Source of the DNA: Salinarimonas ramus
Lineage (GTDB): Bacteria; Pseudomonadota; Alphaproteobacteria; Rhizobiales; Beijerinckiaceae
Length of the DNA: 64,000 nucleotides
Direction of reading: 5' to 3'
Assembly (NCBI RefSeq): GCF_014645695.1
Contig: NZ_BMMF01000001.1
Span: 248,001-312,000, forward strand
A program made the position numbers and the translations under genes. Positions 18,709-27,841 of the stretch are shown here, one piece after another. The notes below the pieces were generated by a model, which worked only from the letters and a program-made list of their open reading frames with translations, searched no databases and was not told the origin of the DNA. How positions within the stretch are numbered: the stretch's first letter is position 1; the number at the start of each line of letters is the position of its first letter.

Positions 18709-19776
18709 ATGCGTCAAGTCTACCCGTTCTCGGCGATCGTCGGCCAGGACGAGATGAAGCGCGCGCTCGAGATCGCGGCCGTCGACCAGTCCGTCGGCGG
18801 CGTTCTCGTCTTCGGGGATCGCGGCACCGGCAAGTCCACGGCCGTGCGTGCGCTGGCGGGGCTCCTGCCGGCGATGAAGGCCGTCGCCGGCTGCCCCTAC
18901 AATTGCGATCCGGCCAAGCCCCGGGGCGCCTGCCCGTCCTGCGCTGTGCGCGAGGCACAGGGCGCGACGTTCCAGGCGGTGGAGGTCCCGGTCCCGGTGA
19001 TCGACCTGCCGCTGGGCGCCACGGAGGACCGCGTCGTCGGCGCCCTCGACCTGGAGCGTGCCATCACCAAGGGCGAGAAAGCCTTCGAGCCCGGCCTGCT
19101 GGCGCGCGCCCATCGCGGCTTTCTCTATATCGACGAGGTGAACCTCCTCGAGGACCATCTCGTCGACCTCCTGCTCGACGTCGCCGCATCCGGCGAGAAC
19201 GTGGTCGAGCGCGAGGGGCTTTCGGTGCGCCACCCCGCGCGCTTCGTCCTCGTCGGCTCCGGCAACCCGGAAGAGGGCGAGCTGCGCCCTCAGCTGCTCG
19301 ACCGATTCGGCCTTTCGGTCGACGTCTCGACGCCGACCGACATCCCGTCCCGCGTCGAGATCGTGCGCCGGCGCGACGCCTTCGAGCGTGATCCCGACGC
19401 CTTCGTCGCCGCCTATGCGGATGCGGACGGCCGGCTTCGCCAGCGCATCGCCACGGCCCGTCGTCGCCTGCCGGAGACGACCGTCACGGAGGAGGCGTTG
19501 GAGGCCGCCGCGCGGCTGTGCGTGGCGCTGGGCACCGACGGGCTTCGCGGCGAGATCACCCTCGTGCGCGCGGCCCGCGCGCTCGCCGCGCTTGAAGGCG
19601 TGGAGGATGTCGGCACGGCGGAGATCCGCGCCGTCGCGCCGCTGTCGCTCCGCCATCGCCTGCGGCGCAATCCCCTCGACGACGCGGGCTCGGGCGTGCG
19701 CGTCGAGCGGGCGCTGGCCGAGGTGCTCCCGGAGGCGATCGCCGACACCGACGAAGCACGAACGGCGACGCCGTGA
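18709..19776 (+). CDS. bchI: Magnesium chelatase subunit BchI
   Basis: The 355-residue product is the AAA+ ATPase subunit of Mg-chelatase, which inserts Mg2+ into protoporphyrin IX at the first committed step of bacteriochlorophyll synthesis. It starts with YPFSAIVGQDEMKRAL, has Walker A GDRGTGKST at about residue 43, the BchI-specific cysteine-rich insert CPYNCDPAKPRGACPSC, Walker B FLYIDEVNLL, and sensor residues in VLVGSGNPEEGELRPQLLDR. It forms a hexameric ring with BchD and works with BchH, which is not in this window. The stop codon overlaps the bchD GTG. The ATG has a GAGGAG ribosome site. Confidence 0.96.
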   Translation: MRQVYPFSAIVGQDEMKRALEIAAVDQSVGGVLVFGDRGTGKSTAVRALAGLLPAMKAVAGCPYNCDPAKPRGACPSCAVREAQGATFQAVEVPVPVIDLPLGATEDRVVGALDLERAITKGEKAFEPGLLARAHRGFLYIDEVNLLEDHLVDLLLDVAASGENVVEREGLSVRHPARFVLVGSGNPEEGELRPQLLDRFGLSVDVSTPTDIPSRVEIVRRRDAFERDPDAFVAAYADADGRLRQRIATARRRLPETTVTEEALEAAARLCVALGTDGLRGEITLVRAARALAALEGVEDVGTAEIRAVAPLSLRHRLRRNPLDDAGSGVRVERALAEVLPEAIADTDEARTATP

Positions 19777-21599
19777 ACGCGGAGGCGCCGCGCTCGATTT
19801 CCGACACCTGGCGCGCGGCGACCCGGGCGGCGGCGCTCGTCGCCATCGATCCCGTCGGCCTCGGCGGCGCCTCCCTGCGCGCCGGGCCGGGACCCGTCCG
19901 CGAGCGCTGGCTCGCGCTCCTGCGCCATCTCCTGCCGGAGGGTACGCCGATCCGCCGCGCGCCGGCGGGCATCGACGACGACCGGCTGCTCGGCGGGCTC
20001 GATCTCGTGGCGACGCTCGCGGCCGGGCGCCCCATCGTCGGGCGCGGCATCCTCGCGGAGGCGGACGGCGGCATCGTCGTCCTCGCCATGGCGGAACGCC
20101 TGCCCGGGGCCGTCGCGGGCCGGCTCGCCTCGGTGCTGGACGGGCGTGCCGTGCGGCTCGAGCGCGAGGGGCTCGCGGCGACGCTGGAGACGCATCTGGG
20201 CATCGTCGCCCTCGACGAGGGTCGCGAGGACGACGAGCGCCCGCCCGAAGCGGTGCTCGACCGCCTCGCCTTCCTGATCGACCTGGGCGACGTCTCCTTC
20301 CGCGAGACCGGCGATCCCGGCCTGACGCCGGAGGCCGTCGCCGCCGCACGCGCACGGCTCGCCGGCACGAGCGTGTCCGACGCGCAGCTCGCGGCGCTCT
20401 GCGGAGCGGCAGCGAGCGTCGCCATCCCGTCGCTGCGTGCGCCGCTCCTCGCGCTCCGCGCCGCCCGCGCGCTCGCAGCGCTCGATGCGCGTGCAGACGT
20501 GTCCGACGAGGACGTGGCGGAGGCGTTCCGGCTCGTCCTCGCCCCGCGCGCCCGCGCCTTTCCGCCGGCGGAGGCCGACGTGGACGAAGGCGAGGACGGC
20601 GCGGACGAACCCCCTCCTCCGCCCGACGATCCGCCGCCCGAGAACGACGAACCCGCAGACGAGACTTCCGAGGAGCCCGCGCAAGAGCGTCCGCTCACGG
20701 CCGACGAGCTCCAGAACCTCGTGCTGGAAGCCGCGAAGGCCGTCCTGCCGGAGGATCTGCTGGCGCAGCTGCGCTCGGGCCTGTCGGGACTCAAGACGTC
20801 GCGCGTGCGCGGCGAGACGACCGCGCGCGCCAAGGCCGGCGTGACGGGCCGCCCTGCGGGCTCGCGCCCCGGCGAGCCCAAGCGCGGCGCGCGCCTCGAC
20901 CTCGTCTCCACCTTGCGTGCGGCCGCGCCCTGGCAGCCCCTGCGCAAGCGCTCGGAGCCGACCGGCCCTGGCACGCCCCGCGTCGCCGTGCGCCGCGAGG
21001 ATTTCCGGGTCGGGGTGAGGAAGCCCACGATCCGCCGCACCACGATCTTCGCGGTCGACGCATCGGGCTCCTCCGCGCTCAACCGCCTCGCCGAGGCCAA
21101 GGGCGCCGTCGAGCTGCTGCTCGCGCAATGCTACGTGCGCCGCGACCGCGTCGCCCTCGTCGCCTTCCGCGACCGCGCGGCCGAGCTCGTGCTCGAACCC
21201 ACCCGCTCGCTCGCCCGTGCGAAGCGCGCGCTCGCCGGCCTCGCCGGCGGCGGGGCGACGCCGCTGGCGCGCGGCATCGACGCGGCGCTCGCCTGCGCGG
21301 ACGCCGTGCGGCGCAAGGGCGAGGACCCCGCCATCGTCCTGCTCACCGACGGCAAGACCAATATCGGCCGCGCCGGCACGCCCGGCCGCGAGGCCGCACG
21401 CGAGGACGCGCTGGCGGCGGCTCGGGAGGCGCGGGCGCGCGGCGTCGTCGGGCTCGTCGTCGACATCTCGCGGGCCGGCCAACCGCTGGCGCAGGAGATC
21501 GCCGCCGCCATGGGTGCCCGCTACCTCGCGCTCCCCTATGCCGACGCCGAGCGCCTCTCGCAGGCGGTCAGCGCCGCCCTGCCCCCGCAGGGCGGGTGA
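19773..21599 (+). CDS. bchD: Magnesium chelatase subunit BchD
   Basis: The 608-residue product is the BchD subunit of Mg-chelatase. The N-terminal 280 residues are a degenerate AAA+ domain without a working Walker A. An acidic, proline-rich linker follows (about residues 268-310), and the C-terminal 190 residues are a von Willebrand A domain with a metal-binding site (DASGSS near residue 430, and TDGKTNIG near 525). BchD bridges the BchI ring and BchH. The GTG start overlaps the bchI stop by four bases, and the gene ends in another GTGA junction with bchO, so the three are translated as one unit. Confidence 0.95.
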   Translation: MNAEAPRSISDTWRAATRAAALVAIDPVGLGGASLRAGPGPVRERWLALLRHLLPEGTPIRRAPAGIDDDRLLGGLDLVATLAAGRPIVGRGILAEADGGIVVLAMAERLPGAVAGRLASVLDGRAVRLEREGLAATLETHLGIVALDEGREDDERPPEAVLDRLAFLIDLGDVSFRETGDPGLTPEAVAAARARLAGTSVSDAQLAALCGAAASVAIPSLRAPLLALRAARALAALDARADVSDEDVAEAFRLVLAPRARAFPPAEADVDEGEDGADEPPPPPDDPPPENDEPADETSEEPAQERPLTADELQNLVLEAAKAVLPEDLLAQLRSGLSGLKTSRVRGETTARAKAGVTGRPAGSRPGEPKRGARLDLVSTLRAAAPWQPLRKRSEPTGPGTPRVAVRREDFRVGVRKPTIRRTTIFAVDASGSSALNRLAEAKGAVELLLAQCYVRRDRVALVAFRDRAAELVLEPTRSLARAKRALAGLAGGGATPLARGIDAALACADAVRRKGEDPAIVLLTDGKTNIGRAGTPGREAAREDALAAAREARARGVVGLVVDISRAGQPLAQEIAAAMGARYLALPYADAERLSQAVSAALPPQGG

Positions 21600-21604
21600 A
21601 CGCC

Positions 21605-22522
21605 ATGCGAAGCCGGCTCGACTGGGAGCGGGACGGGCGAGACTGGCCCAACCGCGAGGCCTCGTCCTTCGTGCGCGCCGCGGGCATGACCTGGCACGTC
21701 CAGCGCATGGGCCCCGTCTCCGCGGGAGACGCGGGCCGCCCCACCCTCCTCCTCGTCCACGGCACCGCCGCCGCGACGCATTCCTGGCGCGACCTGATGC
21801 CGGCGCTCGCGGCGGAATGCGACGTGATCGCCTGCGACCTCCCCGGCCACGGCTTCACCGAGCCCATGGCCCACGGGCGCCCGAGCCTCCACGACATGGC
21901 GCGGGCGCTGGCCGATCTCCTCGCCGCGCTCGACGCGCGCCCGGACCTCGTCGTCGGGCATTCAGCCGGGGCGGCGCTCCTCGTGCGCATGGCGCTCGAT
22001 CGGCTGATCGCGCCGGCGGGCATCGTCTCGCTCAACGGCGCGCTGATGCCCTTCGACGGCATGGCCGGGCGCTTCTTCTCGCCGCTCGCCAAGATGATGG
22101 CGCTCAACCCCTTCGTGCCGCGCTTCGTCTCGGCGAGCGCGTCGGACCGCGCGGGCGTCGAGCGCCTCATCCGCAACACCGGCTCGAGCCTCGACGAACG
22201 CGGCGTCGAGCTCTATCGCCGCCTCGTCGCCGATCCCGGCCATGTCCAGGGCGCGCTCGCCATGATGGCGCATTGGGATCTCGACGCGCTCGGCCGCGAC
22301 CTGCCCAAGCTCGCGACGCCGCTCCTCCTCGTCGTGGGCGATCGCGACAAGGCCGTCTCGCCGGAGGACGCGCGGCGCGTGCGCCGCCTCGTGCGCCATG
22401 CGGAGATCCGCACGATGAAGGGCGCGGGCCACCTCGCCCACGAGGAGCGGCCGCAGGAGGCGGCGGAGCTGATCCTCGGCGAGGCCCGCGTGCGCGGGCT
22501 TTTCACGGAATCTCCGGGTTGA
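21605..22522 (+). CDS. bchO: Alpha/beta-fold hydrolase BchO
   Basis: The product (305 residues from the ATG at 21605) is the alpha/beta hydrolase that accompanies bchI and bchD in purple bacteria. It opens with the BchO-typical WERDGRDWPNREASSFV and carries the nucleophile elbow GHSAG (about residue 120), with an oxyanion-region HGTAAATHSW earlier and a catalytic His in GAGHLAHEE near the C-terminus. BchO is linked to Mg-chelatase or the bchlorophyll pathway, but its exact reaction is not settled. A GTG at 21596, overlapping the bchD stop, is the alternative start and would mirror the bchI-bchD junction. The 3' end contains a terminator-like hairpin. Confidence 0.92.
   Translation: MRSRLDWERDGRDWPNREASSFVRAAGMTWHVQRMGPVSAGDAGRPTLLLVHGTAAATHSWRDLMPALAAECDVIACDLPGHGFTEPMAHGRPSLHDMARALADLLAALDARPDLVVGHSAGAALLVRMALDRLIAPAGIVSLNGALMPFDGMAGRFFSPLAKMMALNPFVPRFVSASASDRAGVERLIRNTGSSLDERGVELYRRLVADPGHVQGALAMMAHWDLDALGRDLPKLATPLLLVVGDRDKAVSPEDARRVRRLVRHAEIRTMKGAGHLAHEERPQEAAELILGEARVRGLFTESPG
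22484..22503 (+). terminator. Terminator-like hairpin inside the end of bchO
   Basis: A perfect inverted repeat (GCCCGCG and CGCGGGC, about six usable base pairs with a four-base loop) is followed directly by TTTT. It lies within the last codons of bchO, 19 bases before the stop. It could end most bch transcripts before the cytochrome gene. Confidence 0.5.
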
Positions 22523-22659
22523 TCCTCCTTCGAACCGCTCCATAAAACTCCCCCGTGCGGCTGTGCTTTTCCCGGGCTCGCGCGTTGTCCAGCGGCTCCG
22601 GGAGCGCGCACAGGCACGCACCGGCGACCAAGACCGATCGACAGGGAGACGGAAACCCC

Positions 22660-23070
22660 ATGCGTATCAGCACTCTCGCCGCCGCGCTCGCGGCGACCCT
22701 CGCCGCCCCCGGCTTCGCGCTCGCCCAGGATGCGGCGGGTGATCCGGAGGCGGGCCAGCGCGTCTTCAACCAGTGCCGCGCCTGCCATCAGGTGGGCGAG
22801 AACGCCCGCAACATGGTCGGGCCCGTGCTCAACAACCTCTTCGGCCGCGAGAGCGCGAGCATCGAGGACTACAATTATTCCCAGGCCATGCAGGACTACG
22901 ACGTGACCTGGACCCACGAGACCTTCCGCACCTACATCAAGGACCCGCGCGGCGAGGTGCCCGGCACCAAGATGGTCTATCCGGGCCTGAAGGACGACGA
23001 GCAGATCACCAACCTCATCGCCTATCTCGAGCAGTTCGACGAGGACACCTCCGACAACACCTCCCAGTGA
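22660..23070 (+). CDS. Cytochrome c2-like class I cytochrome c, periplasmic
   Basis: From the ATG at 22660 the product is 136 residues with a clear signal peptide (MRISTLAAALAATLAAPGFALA). The mature part has one heme motif CRACH, the GPVLNNLFGR stretch, and the axial methionine in PGTKMVYPGLK, all typical of cytochrome c2 and mitochondrial-type cytochromes. It ends in an acidic tail. Such proteins carry electrons in the periplasm between the bc1 complex and a reaction centre or oxidase. Its place 137 bases after bchO makes a role in photosynthetic electron flow likely, though respiratory use is equally possible. It probably has its own promoter. Confidence 0.88.
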   Translation: MRISTLAAALAATLAAPGFALAQDAAGDPEAGQRVFNQCRACHQVGENARNMVGPVLNNLFGRESASIEDYNYSQAMQDYDVTWTHETFRTYIKDPRGEVPGTKMVYPGLKDDEQITNLIAYLEQFDEDTSDNTSQ

Positions 23071-23078
23071 GGCGACCC

Positions 23079-23126
23079 GGCCCCGAGACGGGGCCCGTCG
23101 CGGCGCGCGGAACGGCCGCGCGCCGC
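23079..23126 (+). terminator. Tandem GC-rich hairpins after the cytochrome gene
   Basis: Two inverted repeats follow the stop codon. The first pairs GGCCCC with GGGGCC (23079-23095). The second is a perfect 11-bp stem (GCGGCGCGCGG) with a five-base loop at 23100-23126. Neither has a T-run, so they may stabilise the 3' end or help rho-dependent ending. Confidence 0.45.
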
Positions 23127-23164
23127 CGAGCGTTGCCGTCGCGCCGATCACCGAGGAGAGCGCG

Positions 23165-24073
23165 ATGGCTGACGAGACGCGAAACGAGTTCACCCGCCCA
23201 ATACCCCTCACGCTCGCCATCGTGGCCGCCATCGGGTGGGTCGTCGCGATCTGGGCGCTCGTTTCCGCCAACACCACGGAACAGGATTTCGCGAGCCGCC
23301 TCGCCATGCTCGAGGAGGAGCGCACGGTCGCCGTGAGCTCGCTCGAGGAGCAGCGGGCCGCGACCGGCGACCTCGAGGCGATCGAGGTCCGCGTCGCCGA
23401 TGCCGAGACGCGCCTGTCCGAGATCGAGACGCAGGAGACCGCCGCCACCGAGCGTGCCGAGGCGTTGCAGGCCGACATCACCGCCCGCGAGGAGCATCTC
23501 GCGGCGCTCGAGGAGGACATCGCCGCGCAGGAGGAGACCTATTCCGCCCGCCAGGAGGAGATCACCGGCTGGCGCGAGGAGATCGAGGCGGCGCGTGCCC
23601 AGCTGAGCCAGCTCGAGAACGACCTCGCGGCCCGGTCGCAGGAGGTCGCCGACGTCGGAGGTCGCCTGGAGGAGCTGCGCGCTCAGGAGGCGGAGGTCCG
23701 CGACAACCTCGCCGGCTTCGCCGACGAGGCAGCCACTCGCTCGCAGGCGGCCGCCGACGCGGAGGCGCGCATCCAGGCCGCCCGCGAGGCCGAGGCCGCG
23801 GCGCGCGAGCAGATCGCCGCGCTGGAAGAGCAGCTCCAGGCGCTGGAGGCCCAGGTCGACGCCGCCCGCGAGCGCATCACGCCGGCGCTCGGCACCACCG
23901 AGCCGCAGCCCGCGGCGCAGCCGCAGGCCGAGCAGCAGGGCCAGGCGCCGTCGCAGCCCGACACGAACACGACGCAGTCGCTCTCGCAGGGCACGACGGA
24001 CGGCACCACGGGTGCCGGGCGTCCCGACTGCCGCTTCGGTGCGGACGGCTGGACCTGCGAACCCGCCGAGTGA
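23165..24073 (+). CDS. Membrane-anchored coiled-coil protein of unknown function
   Basis: The 302-residue product has an N-terminal membrane helix at about residues 17-38 ([21 protein letters not shown]), then a long acidic, alanine/glutamate-rich coiled coil from about 40 to 240, and a proline/glutamine/threonine-rich tail. It ends in a short segment with two cysteines ([17 protein letters not shown]). The layout suggests an envelope protein anchored in the inner membrane, with the coiled coil and the cysteine motif in the periplasm. A second protein of the same build is encoded at 43065-44354. The function is not known; a strong terminator follows. Confidence 0.75.
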   Translation: MADETRNEFTRPIPLTLAIVAAIGWVVAIWALVSANTTEQDFASRLAMLEEERTVAVSSLEEQRAATGDLEAIEVRVADAETRLSEIETQETAATERAEALQADITAREEHLAALEEDIAAQEETYSARQEEITGWREEIEAARAQLSQLENDLAARSQEVADVGGRLEELRAQEAEVRDNLAGFADEAATRSQAAADAEARIQAAREAEAAAREQIAALEEQLQALEAQVDAARERITPALGTTEPQPAAQPQAEQQGQAPSQPDTNTTQSLSQGTTDGTTGAGRPDCRFGADGWTCEPAE

Positions 24074-24081
24074 CGCCGATC

Positions 24082-24110
24082 GGAGGCGCGGGCCGCCCGC
24101 GCCTCCTTTT
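24082..24110 (+). terminator. Strong intrinsic terminator
   Basis: A perfect 11-bp stem (GGAGGCGCGGG and its complement) with a three-base loop is followed by TTTT at 24107-24110. It lies 8 bases after the coiled-coil gene and should end its transcript before ureE. Confidence 0.85.
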
Positions 24111-24185
24111 CACCCGCGCACGCCTCGTCTATCGTCGGCTCGACCGCGCCCCCCGGGCGCCACCCACCGACAGCCGCGAGAGACC

Positions 24186-24767
24186 ATGCAGCGCGCCATT
24201 TCCGTCGTCCGCCGTGCCGCCGTGAAGCCGGAGAAGGTGGTCGACACCGTCACCCTCGACCACGAAGGCCGCAACCGCCGGCGCATCGCGCTCACGGGCG
24301 ATGACGGCCTCGCCTTCCTCCTCGATCTCGACAAGGCGATCGCGCTCGCCGACGGCGACGCCGTGAAGCTCGAGGACGGCTCCCTCGTGCGGGTGAAGGC
24401 GGCGGCGCAGCCGCTCCTCGAGATCACCGCCGAGAACCCGCTGCGCCTCGTGCGCCTCGCCTGGCACATCGGCAACCGCCACACGCCCGCCGAGATCACG
24501 GCGGAGGCGATCTACATCGAGCGCGACCACGTGCTGGCCGAGATGGTCCGCGGCCAGGGCGGCCTCGCCCGCGAGGTCGAGCGCCCCTTCCACCCCGAGC
24601 GCGGCGCCTACGACCACGATTGCGGGCACGACCACGGGCATGGTCACTCGCACGGGCATTCGCACGGGCACGGGCATCACCACCATCATCATGGCCACGA
24701 TCACGCGCACGATCATGGCCATGCCCACGGCCACGGCCACGGTCACGATCACCATCACGACCACTGA
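24186..24767 (+). CDS. ureE: Urease accessory protein UreE with histidine-rich tail
   Basis: From the ATG at 24186 the product is 193 residues. The first 140 match UreE: an N-terminal peptide-binding domain and a metal-binding domain with [13 protein letters not shown], whose histidine lies at the dimer interface. The last 50 residues are a tail with 28 histidines alternating with Gly, Asp and Ser. UreE is the nickel chaperone that delivers Ni2+ to apo-urease through UreG. The His tail is expected to bind several extra nickel ions and act as a store. The gene begins a compact set ureE-ureF-ureG-hupE and lies after a terminator, so its promoter is in 24111-24185. Confidence 0.94.
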   Translation: MQRAISVVRRAAVKPEKVVDTVTLDHEGRNRRRIALTGDDGLAFLLDLDKAIALADGDAVKLEDGSLVRVKAAAQPLLEITAENPLRLVRLAWHIGNRHTPAEITAEAIYIERDHVLAEMVRGQGGLAREVERPFHPERGAYDHDCGHDHGHGHSHGHSHGHGHHHHHHGHDHAHDHGHAHGHGHGHDHHHDH

Positions 24768-24785
24768 CCGGCGGTCCGGACGCCG

Positions 24786-25457
24786 ATGGCCCTCTCCCTC
24801 CCCCTGCTGATCTGGACCTCCCCCTCCTTCCCCGTGGGCGCGTTCGCCTACTCGCACGGGCTCGAATGGGCGCAGGAGGCGGGGGACGTGACGGATGCGG
24901 AGAGTCTCGCGAGCTGGCTCGGCGATCTCCTCGCCCACGGCGCGCCGCGCAACGACGCGATCCTGTGCGCCGAGGCCTGGCGCGGCGCGCAGGAGCCGGC
25001 GCGGCTCGCGGAGCTGGCCGAGCTCGCCGTGGCGCTCTCGCCCTCCGCCGAGCGGCGGCTGGAGACGATCACCCAGGGCAACGCCTTCCTCTCCGTGTGC
25101 GCGGCCTCCTGGCCCTGCCCGGCGCTCGACGCGTATCGCGCGGACGCCGGCGAGGCGGACACGCCGCTTCCCGTCGCCTTCGGCCTCGTCGCCGCGGGGC
25201 ACGGGCTGCCGCTCGACGAGACGCTCGACGCGCTCGGGCTCGGCTTCGTGCAAAACCTCGTCTCGGCCGCGGTCAGGCTCGGCATCGTCGGGCAGACGCG
25301 GGCGCAGGCCGTGGTGGCCTCGCTCTTGCCTACGATCCGCGAGCGCGCGGAGGCCGCCGCCGGCGAGACGCTCGACGATCTCGGATCGGCGGTGTTCCGC
25401 GCCGACCTCGGAGCGCTGCTCCACGAGACGCAATACACACGCCTGTTCCGATCCTGA
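24786..25457 (+). CDS. ureF: Urease accessory protein UreF
   Basis: The 223-residue product matches UreF: it starts with [24 protein letters not shown], the most conserved stretch of the family, is all-helical, and ends close to a conserved TRLFRS. UreF joins UreD (UreH) and UreG in the complex that activates urease, and it gates GTP-dependent nickel delivery. It begins 18 bases after ureE and is followed by ureG after 14 bases, so the three are one operon. No ureD or ureABC is visible in the window. Confidence 0.94.
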   Translation: MALSLPLLIWTSPSFPVGAFAYSHGLEWAQEAGDVTDAESLASWLGDLLAHGAPRNDAILCAEAWRGAQEPARLAELAELAVALSPSAERRLETITQGNAFLSVCAASWPCPALDAYRADAGEADTPLPVAFGLVAAGHGLPLDETLDALGLGFVQNLVSAAVRLGIVGQTRAQAVVASLLPTIRERAEAAAGETLDDLGSAVFRADLGALLHETQYTRLFRS

Positions 25458-25471
25458 GAGGAAAACGCCCG

Positions 25472-26110
<639 letters not shown>

Positions 26111-26172
26111 GGGCGCGCTTCTTGCGAGCCGCGTCGATACGCGGATCGAGTGACGAACGAGACGAGGGGGCG

Positions 26173-26754
26173 ATGATGAAGTTTTCGGCATTGGGCGCGG
26201 CAGCGCTGCTCGTCATGGCTGCGAGCCCGGCACTGGCCCATGTGGGCCACCATCCGACGGACGGCTTCGCCGCCGGGCTGACCCATCCGCTGACGGGCCT
26301 CGACCATCTCCTGGCGATTGTGGCGGTGGGGCTGTGGGCGGGCCTCGTCGGCGGACGGGCGCTCTGGGCCTGGCCCGCCGCCTTCGTCGCGGCGATGACG
26401 GCCGCCGCGCTCTACGGCATGGTCGGACCCTGGCTGCCGGGCGTCGAGCTCGCCATCGCGGGCTCCGTCCTCGCCCTCGGCCTCGCGGTGGCGCTGCGGC
26501 TCTCGGCGCCCGTCGTCCTCGGCGCCGTCACCTGCGGAGCCTTCGCGCTGGCCCACGGCTACGCCCACGGTGCGGAGCTTCCCCTCGGCGCCGGCGCGGG
26601 CGCGTACGTGGCGGGCTTCGTCCTGGCGACGGCCGGGCTGCACGGGCTCGGGCTGGCGCTCGGGCGGCTTCTCGCCAGGGACGTGCCGCACTGGGCCACG
26701 CGCGGCGCCGGCGCGGCGGTGGCAGCCACGGGTCTCGTGCTGATGATGGGGTGA
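26173..26754 (+). CDS. hupE: HupE/UreJ family nickel permease
   Basis: From the ATG at 26173 the product is 193 residues. It has a signal-like N-terminus ending in ALA, then HVGHHPTDGF and the family signature HPLTGLDHLLAIVAVGLWA, and about six hydrophobic segments. HupE/UreJ proteins bring Ni2+ (or Co2+) across the inner membrane for urease or hydrogenase. Placement after ureEFG points to urease supply, so the UreJ name is equally apt. No hydrogenase gene is nearby. It converges with flgL at a 22-base gap. Confidence 0.9.
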   Translation: MMKFSALGAAALLVMAASPALAHVGHHPTDGFAAGLTHPLTGLDHLLAIVAVGLWAGLVGGRALWAWPAAFVAAMTAAALYGMVGPWLPGVELAIAGSVLALGLAVALRLSAPVVLGAVTCGAFALAHGYAHGAELPLGAGAGAYVAGFVLATAGLHGLGLALGRLLARDVPHWATRGAGAAVAATGLVLMMG

Positions 26755-26776
26755 GCAGCCCCGACCGCCACGCGCC

Positions 26777-27829
26777 TCAGAGGTAGTTCACCAGCGACAG
26801 GCGCGAGAGGATCGCGGTCGTCTGGAAGCTCGCCTGCAGGCGTGTCTGCAGGTTCAGGAGGGAGACGGCCGCCTCCTCGGTCGACACCAGCTCGACGTCG
26901 TCGAGCGCCTCGCGCAGGAGCGAGGAGCTCGCCTCCTGGCGCTCCTTCACGGCGGCGATGCTGGCCTGGGCGCGCCCGAGATCCATGGCGATGTCGCGCG
27001 GCTGCGGGTGGCTCGGCGACAGCAGGTCCGCCACGCGCGCGGAGAGCGCGGCGTAATCCTCCTGCGTCATCTGCGTCTCGTCGGCGGCGGCGAGCGCGCC
27101 GAGCGAGATCAGGAGATTGCGGAAGCCCGGCTCGTCGACGCGCGCACCGATGGCGACGCTCTGTCCCTCGTCCACGCGGGCCGTCACGCTCGCACGCGCA
27201 TCCGCCGTCTCCGCCGCCGGCGTGCCGAGGGCGGGCGTCGATTCGGAGCCCGCCGGGCGCCAGTTCGCGCCGTCGAAATAGTTCGTCACCGCCGTGATGA
27301 TGGCATCCGGATCGGTGGGATCGGGCACGATCGCCGCGACGGCCGCGCGCAGGTCCGTGAATATCTCCTGATAGGCCTCCATCGGCCGCGTGTCGCTGGC
27401 GCGCCCGGCGAAGACGTAGCGGCCGTTCACGTCGGAGTTCAGGATCTCGACCGCGAAGGCGAGGTTGTTGCGCGCGAGCGCGGCCTCCTGCGGCGTGCCG
27501 GTGGCGTCGACGATGCCCGAGAGCGGCTCCATGGCGGCGGAGCGCGTCTTCGAGGCGATCTTCTCCAGCCCCTCGACTGAGCTCATCATCACCTTGAGCC
27601 GCAGGTCCGCGCTCGTGATCGTATCGCCGTAGCTCTCGTAGGCGGAGAGCCGCGCGCGCAGGTCGAGCGAGGCGCGCCGCTCGAAGCCGAGGCCGGAATA
27701 GGTGTCGGATCGCTTGCCGGTGGCCATCTGCCGCTCGAGCGTCTCGGCGGACTTGCGCATCTCGACGAACATCCGCGCGGTCTCGCGGGAGTTGAACGAG
27801 CCGGCGGCGAACGGGGTGATCGTGCTCAT
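26777..27829 (-). CDS. flgL: Flagellar hook-associated protein FlgL (HAP3)
   Basis: The 350-residue product is the second hook-filament junction protein. It has the flagellin-like N-terminal coiled coil (SRETARMFVEMRKSAETLERQ region) and a C-terminal helix ending in ILSRLSLVNYL, with a variable middle. FlgL is exported through the flagellar type III apparatus and caps the FlgK ring as the base for the filament. It starts 12 bases after flgK and is presumably co-transcribed. Further flagellar genes are not in the window. Confidence 0.88.
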   Translation of the reverse strand: MSTITPFAAGSFNSRETARMFVEMRKSAETLERQMATGKRSDTYSGLGFERRASLDLRARLSAYESYGDTITSADLRLKVMMSSVEGLEKIASKTRSAAMEPLSGIVDATGTPQEAALARNNLAFAVEILNSDVNGRYVFAGRASDTRPMEAYQEIFTDLRAAVAAIVPDPTDPDAIITAVTNYFDGANWRPAGSESTPALGTPAAETADARASVTARVDEGQSVAIGARVDEPGFRNLLISLGALAAADETQMTQEDYAALSARVADLLSPSHPQPRDIAMDLGRAQASIAAVKERQEASSSLLREALDDVELVSTEEAAVSLLNLQTRLQASFQTTAILSRLSLVNYL

Positions 27830-27841
27830 CTCTCAGTCCCC

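Noticed and set aside
22518-22535. A TTGAT half-site upstream of the cytochrome gene as an FnrL site
   Set aside because: The matching ATCAA half is missing at the required spacing.
24613-24764. The CAC/CAT-rich repeat tract as a DNA repeat or CRISPR-like array
   Set aside because: It is in frame and encodes the histidine tail of UreE; spacing is irregular and there are no spacers.
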